A DNA stretch of 9,800 nucleotides from Marinilabiliaceae bacterium (GTDB lineage Bacteria > Bacteroidota > Bacteroidia > Bacteroidales > Marinilabiliaceae), in assembly GCA_027010905.1 (NCBI GenBank), contig JALVBA010000135.1, positions 1 to 9,800 of the forward strand, written 5' to 3'. Under the pieces are notes generated by a model, which made no database searches, was not told the origin of the DNA, and worked only from the letters and a program-made list of their open reading frames with translations. The position numbers and the translations under genes were made by a program. Below, piece after piece: positions 7,076 through 9,800 of the stretch (positions within the stretch are counted from its first letter, which is position 1; each line of letters starts with the position of its first letter).

Positions 7076-7996
7076 ATGAAAAAAATATCTATACTACTGG
7101 TAGCTCTTCTCTATATTCATATTGTTACATTCAAAACATTGGCACAGGAAAATAACAAATCAACAGAGAAGGTGAAGAACCTTGTTGAGGTGAATGAGGA
7201 TACTGACAGGACAACAGTTAATTTTCCCAGAGGAAATATTGAGGTAAACAATTACTCTGATACAATTACCAAAATTACACTTGGGCACAGACGTTTTGAG
7301 GTGATTGAGAACTACAACAAAACACGCTTACGAATGGTTCGTGTGCCACGCGAAAAATTTAAGGGACACCTGGCCGGTGTAGATCTGGGATTTAACGGAT
7401 ATATGGCATCCGGATTCACAACCTCTTTACCTTCCGAAGATCAGTTTATGGATCTTAACTTCTCTAAATCGATGTCAGTAAGCCTTAATTTCCTGCAGTA
7501 CAGCATACCCTTTCAGCGTAACCGTAATACAATTGGTGTTGTGATTGGAGCAGGCTGGACTTTCAACAACTACCGTACCGACAGTAAATATATAATTGAA
7601 CTCGACGATAATGGGAATACTATTGGGAGACCCGAAGAGGATAGAACAGTTACAAAGAATAAACTGACAACCAGCTTCATTAATATCCCTCTTCTTTTTG
7701 AATTTCAGATACCAACAAACAACGACCGAAACAGATTTTTCATCTCGGCAGGAGGCTATACCGGTTTTCTTGTAAAAGCCCACACAAAGGTTGTTTATAA
7801 TGACAGCGGCATCCGAACAAAACAGAAATACAAGGGCAATCTCAATGTGAGCCCGGTTCAGTACGGTGCCATGGTGCGCCTGGGATACAGCTGGATAAAG
7901 CTATATGCTACCTACAACTTTTCAACTCTCTATATGAAAAACAAAGGACCTGAACTCTATCCCTACTCTATAGGTTTGACGTTGATTAATTTTTAA
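7076..7996 (+). CDS. Outer-membrane beta-barrel protein, first of a paralogous pair
   Basis: The start gives a signal peptide: MKK, a hydrophobic core (4-18), and likely cleavage after TLA (21-23), leaving Gln at +1. Residues 24-95 form a polar N-terminal part. It includes DTITKITLGHRRFEV (62-76), a short strand-like segment echoed in the neighbour. Residues 96-306 look like a small beta-barrel with alternating hydrophobic and polar strands, and the protein ends in INF, the C-terminal aromatic of outer-membrane barrels. Shared blocks with the next gene include KGHLAGVDLGFNGYM (96-110), NKLTTSFINIPLLFEFQIP (195-213) and AHTKVVY (235-241). The protein is therefore likely inserted in the outer membrane by the BAM machinery. 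Only 16 bases separate its stop from the next ATG, so the two are probably co-transcribed from the ECF-type site at 6972-6998. No specific function can be read. It could be a structural or sensory barrel, or the remnant of a porin-like family. Confidence 0.85.
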   Translation: MKKISILLVALLYIHIVTFKTLAQENNKSTEKVKNLVEVNEDTDRTTVNFPRGNIEVNNYSDTITKITLGHRRFEVIENYNKTRLRMVRVPREKFKGHLAGVDLGFNGYMASGFTTSLPSEDQFMDLNFSKSMSVSLNFLQYSIPFQRNRNTIGVVIGAGWTFNNYRTDSKYIIELDDNGNTIGRPEEDRTVTKNKLTTSFINIPLLFEFQIPTNNDRNRFFISAGGYTGFLVKAHTKVVYNDSGIRTKQKYKGNLNVSPVQYGAMVRLGYSWIKLYATYNFSTLYMKNKGPELYPYSIGLTLINF

Positions 7997-8012
7997 GAAA
8001 AAACAGACTGTA

Positions 8013-9548
8013 ATGTACAATCGAATTATAATAGTATTAGCACTGTTTCTGCTCCTGCTACCGGCACAACAGGTAACAGCACAAAGCAGTGATGTTACGG
8101 GATATGACAGAAGCTGGGAGGTTAAGCCCGGTTATTTTAAGGTGAGAAAGGGGGTCTATTTCGGAATAACAACTAAAGAGGGGGTGGTAATTGTTCCTTG
8201 CGAATATAATCAGATTTGGGATCTTAATGAGAATAATATTTTAAAGGTAATTAAAGGTGGTAAAATAGGGTTGTTCAACATTAACGGAGTGGAGATAGCT
8301 CCCGCACAGTACGACCAGATATACTCGTTTGAGAACAGACGTGCTCGTGTTTTGAAAAATGGCAAGGTGGGTTACATTGATATGGCAGGCCGCGAAATTA
8401 TTAAGCCGCAATACAATCAGATATGGGATTTTGAGAACGAGAGAGCACGGGTTCTGAAAGATGGGAAGATTGGATACATCGACACTGCCGGGCATGAGGT
8501 GATTCCGCCAAGGTATGATCAGATTTGGGACTTTGAGAATGAGAGAGCAAGGGTATTGAAAGACGGGAAGATTGGTTACATCGACCCTGCCGGGCATGAG
8601 GTAATTCCTGCTGAATATAATCAGATTTGGGAGTTTGAGAATGGTGAAGCCAAGGCTCTGCTGAATGGTAAAATTGTGTGGATTGATAGTAGGGGCGAAA
8701 TCATTCGCACCTCTCCCGAGACCTATCAGGAGACTGTTGTGGAGGTACTACCTCAGGAAGTTGTACCGGGATTAAACATGAATGATTCCATCTTTAACGA
8801 CTCCACCGTTGTTCGAATATGGAGCGACAGGGTTGAGATTGTGACAAAAACAAATACCGGCTCAACCAACAGGCAAACAAGTGTGGAATACCGAAAGCCA
8901 AACCGAAACAGACGACGCAGGTTTGTGGGGCATTGGGCAGGAATGAACGTTGGGTACAACAATCTTATGACCTCCTCACAGTCGTTTAACTACCCCGACG
9001 AATATATGTTTATGGAGATGAATGCCGGGAAATCGGTGGGTGTGGCAATTAACCCCTGGCAACAGAGTATCAAGCTTCAGCGAAGGGGTAATATTGGATT
9101 GGTTACCGGACTGGGAGTGGAGTGGAATAATTACAGATTCGACAGTCAGTATCTGCTTAACAGAGATGAAGAGGGAAACACCTCCTACATTGTGTTAACC
9201 GATCCCGTTAAAAAGAATAAGCTAACAACAGTGTACATGAATGCACCTCTGTTGCTGGAGTTTCAAGTGCCGGTAGGCAGAGACAGGTCTCCCATATACA
9301 TTTCGGCAGGTGCCATAGGCGGACTAAGATTAGGGTCACACACAAAAGTAGTATATGCCGGCGACAGTAAGGCAAAAAACAAGGATCACTACAACCTCAC
9401 TCAATGGAGGTACGGTGTCACTGCTCGAATGGGTTACAAGGACATAAATATCTTTGCCGACTACTACTTCTCTCCGCTGTTTGAAAAGAGTAAAGACCCC
9501 GACCTCTATCAGGTTTCTGCCGGACTGTTTATATATCTGGATTATTAA
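8013..9548 (+). CDS. WG-repeat protein fused to an outer-membrane beta-barrel
   Basis: A signal peptide (1-23, hydrophobic core 5-18, likely cleavage after VTA) leads into a WG-type repeat region. A divergent first unit (about 40-82) is followed by units starting at residues 83, 117, 151, 185 and 219, exactly 34 residues apart. The unit form is GKIGYID-AG-EVI-P-YDQIWDFENERARVLKD. In this copy the usual W of the WG signature is mostly replaced by I or V before G. A linker (about 230-303) rich in Asn, Arg and Thr follows, ending in the basic RNRRRRF. Residues 304-511 are a barrel homologous to the preceding protein, with GHWAGMNVGYNNLMTSS (307-323), NKLTTVYMNAPLLLEFQVP (402-420) and HTKVVYA (443-449). 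The end, IYLDY, is aromatic. The barrel should sit in the outer membrane with the repeats in the periplasm or at the surface. WG repeats are generally seen as peptide- or ligand-binding scaffolds, and their target here is unknown. It is the last gene of the ECF-linked locus. Confidence 0.87.
   Translation: MYNRIIIVLALFLLLLPAQQVTAQSSDVTGYDRSWEVKPGYFKVRKGVYFGITTKEGVVIVPCEYNQIWDLNENNILKVIKGGKIGLFNINGVEIAPAQYDQIYSFENRRARVLKNGKVGYIDMAGREIIKPQYNQIWDFENERARVLKDGKIGYIDTAGHEVIPPRYDQIWDFENERARVLKDGKIGYIDPAGHEVIPAEYNQIWEFENGEAKALLNGKIVWIDSRGEIIRTSPETYQETVVEVLPQEVVPGLNMNDSIFNDSTVVRIWSDRVEIVTKTNTGSTNRQTSVEYRKPNRNRRRRFVGHWAGMNVGYNNLMTSSQSFNYPDEYMFMEMNAGKSVGVAINPWQQSIKLQRRGNIGLVTGLGVEWNNYRFDSQYLLNRDEEGNTSYIVLTDPVKKNKLTTVYMNAPLLLEFQVPVGRDRSPIYISAGAIGGLRLGSHTKVVYAGDSKAKNKDHYNLTQWRYGVTARMGYKDINIFADYYFSPLFEKSKDPDLYQVSAGLFIYLDY
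8259..8666 (+). repeat. Four in-frame 102-bp WG-type repeat units
   Basis: Units begin at 8259, 8361, 8463 and 8565, each 102 bases (34 codons). A degenerate partial unit starts at 8667. The units from 8361, 8463 and 8565 are the closest at DNA level. The first 45 bases of the 8463 and 8565 units differ at only four positions. The second halves of the 8361 and 8463 units encode the same 15 residues (QIWDFENERARVLKD). These are coding repeats, not CRISPR. Their similarity points to recent tandem duplication. Confidence 0.9.
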
Positions 9549-9564
9549 CCAAACACGATGCAAT

Positions 9565-9643
9565 GGTGGACAAGCACGGGACAAACACCTCCACCCCACA
9601 ACCAGACATTGAATCGTACGAAGCGTAGCGAAGTAGATTCAAT
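9565..9643 (+). terminator. Hairpins that may end the barrel operon
   Basis: Two stem-loops follow the last stop codon. The first pairs ggtgga (9565-9570) with tccacc (9590-9595) around a 19-base loop. The second pairs attgaatc (9608-9615) with gattcaat (9636-9643), extended inward by tac/gta after one bulged G. Its loop contains the near-repeats gaagcg and agcgaa. Neither is followed by a U-run, so intrinsic termination is doubtful. They may simply be decayed intergenic palindromes. Confidence 0.3.
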
Positions 9644-9712
9644 CGTCAAGTGCACGTAACAAAGTAACCCAACACTTAATTGCACCGGGGTTTCATTATG
9701 TTATTGTTACAA

Positions 9713-9750
9713 GGCAGTGATTGCAAATCCGCACCAGCGAGAGGAGGGCT
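9713..9750 (-). repeat. REP-like element in gene-free right flank
   Basis: No gene is supported in 9549-9800. On the minus strand, 9735-9713 can fold into a hairpin with arms ggtgcggatt and aatcactgcc around TGC, with two mismatches and two G-T pairs. The core 9716-9729 matches 17-30 at 12 of 14 bases in inverted orientation. The adjoining accagcgagaggagggc (9733-9749) resembles a tail I recall from intergenic repeats in Bacteroidota. That memory needs a genome-wide count. The remaining bases of this flank are AT-rich without recognisable signals. Confidence 0.35.
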
Positions 9751-9800
9751 AATATATATAAAAGACTATTTGAAATTCGTCCTTTCTTTTAGATCCTTTA

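Noticed and set aside
8259..8700. Regular 102-bp repeats as a CRISPR or other noncoding array
   Set aside because: The units are in frame, encode 34-residue WG-type units continuously, and have no unique spacers.
9558..9659. A 33-codon reading frame from ATG 9558 to TAA 9657-9659
   Set aside because: It overlaps both downstream hairpins, has no recognisable motif or signal sequence, and its composition looks like intergenic palindromes read by chance.

Overview
The window looks like a chromosomal segment of a Bacteroidota bacterium, probably class Bacteroidia. The supporting signs are start regions without Shine-Dalgarno sequences but with A-rich leaders, -7 elements of the TAnnTTTG type, a C-terminal-Phe/Tyr outer-membrane barrel family, and an ECF sigma/anti-sigma pair typical of the phylum. 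I cannot name the genus from sequence alone.

Layout. Positions 1-174 hold no gene. There are REP-like inverted-repeat fragments and a perfect 15-bp stem that ends the minus-strand tyrosyl-tRNA synthetase gene (tyrS, 175-1467). tyrS and the full-length DNA polymerase I gene (polA, 1584-4418) diverge from a 116-bp region with a -7 box facing each way. After polA comes an AT-rich stretch holding a six-helix membrane protein reading frame (4527-5112). It resembles the membrane sensor half of a histidine kinase, is broken by a one-base frameshift at a GGGG run, and has no kinase domain. A tRNA-Leu(CAA) gene with its own promoter and a strong terminator follows (5131-5308).

The most interesting part is 5354-9548: an ECF sigma factor, a zinc-finger-less transmembrane anti-sigma factor, and two secreted beta-barrel proteins sharing one barrel family. 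The second barrel carries five 34-residue WG-type units, with a divergent unit before them, in front of the barrel. TGTAAC-N17-CGTC occurs upstream of the sigma gene (5354-5380) and again upstream of the first barrel gene (6972-6998), with identical spacing. I infer that the sigma factor drives its own operon and the barrel operon, with the anti-sigma factor holding it in check. This would be a small self-contained envelope-response circuit without a TonB-dependent receptor. The signal and the roles of the barrels cannot be read from the sequence.

Positions 9549-9800 have no supported gene. They contain hairpins that may end the barrel operon and another REP-like element, in inverted orientation to the one at the left end.
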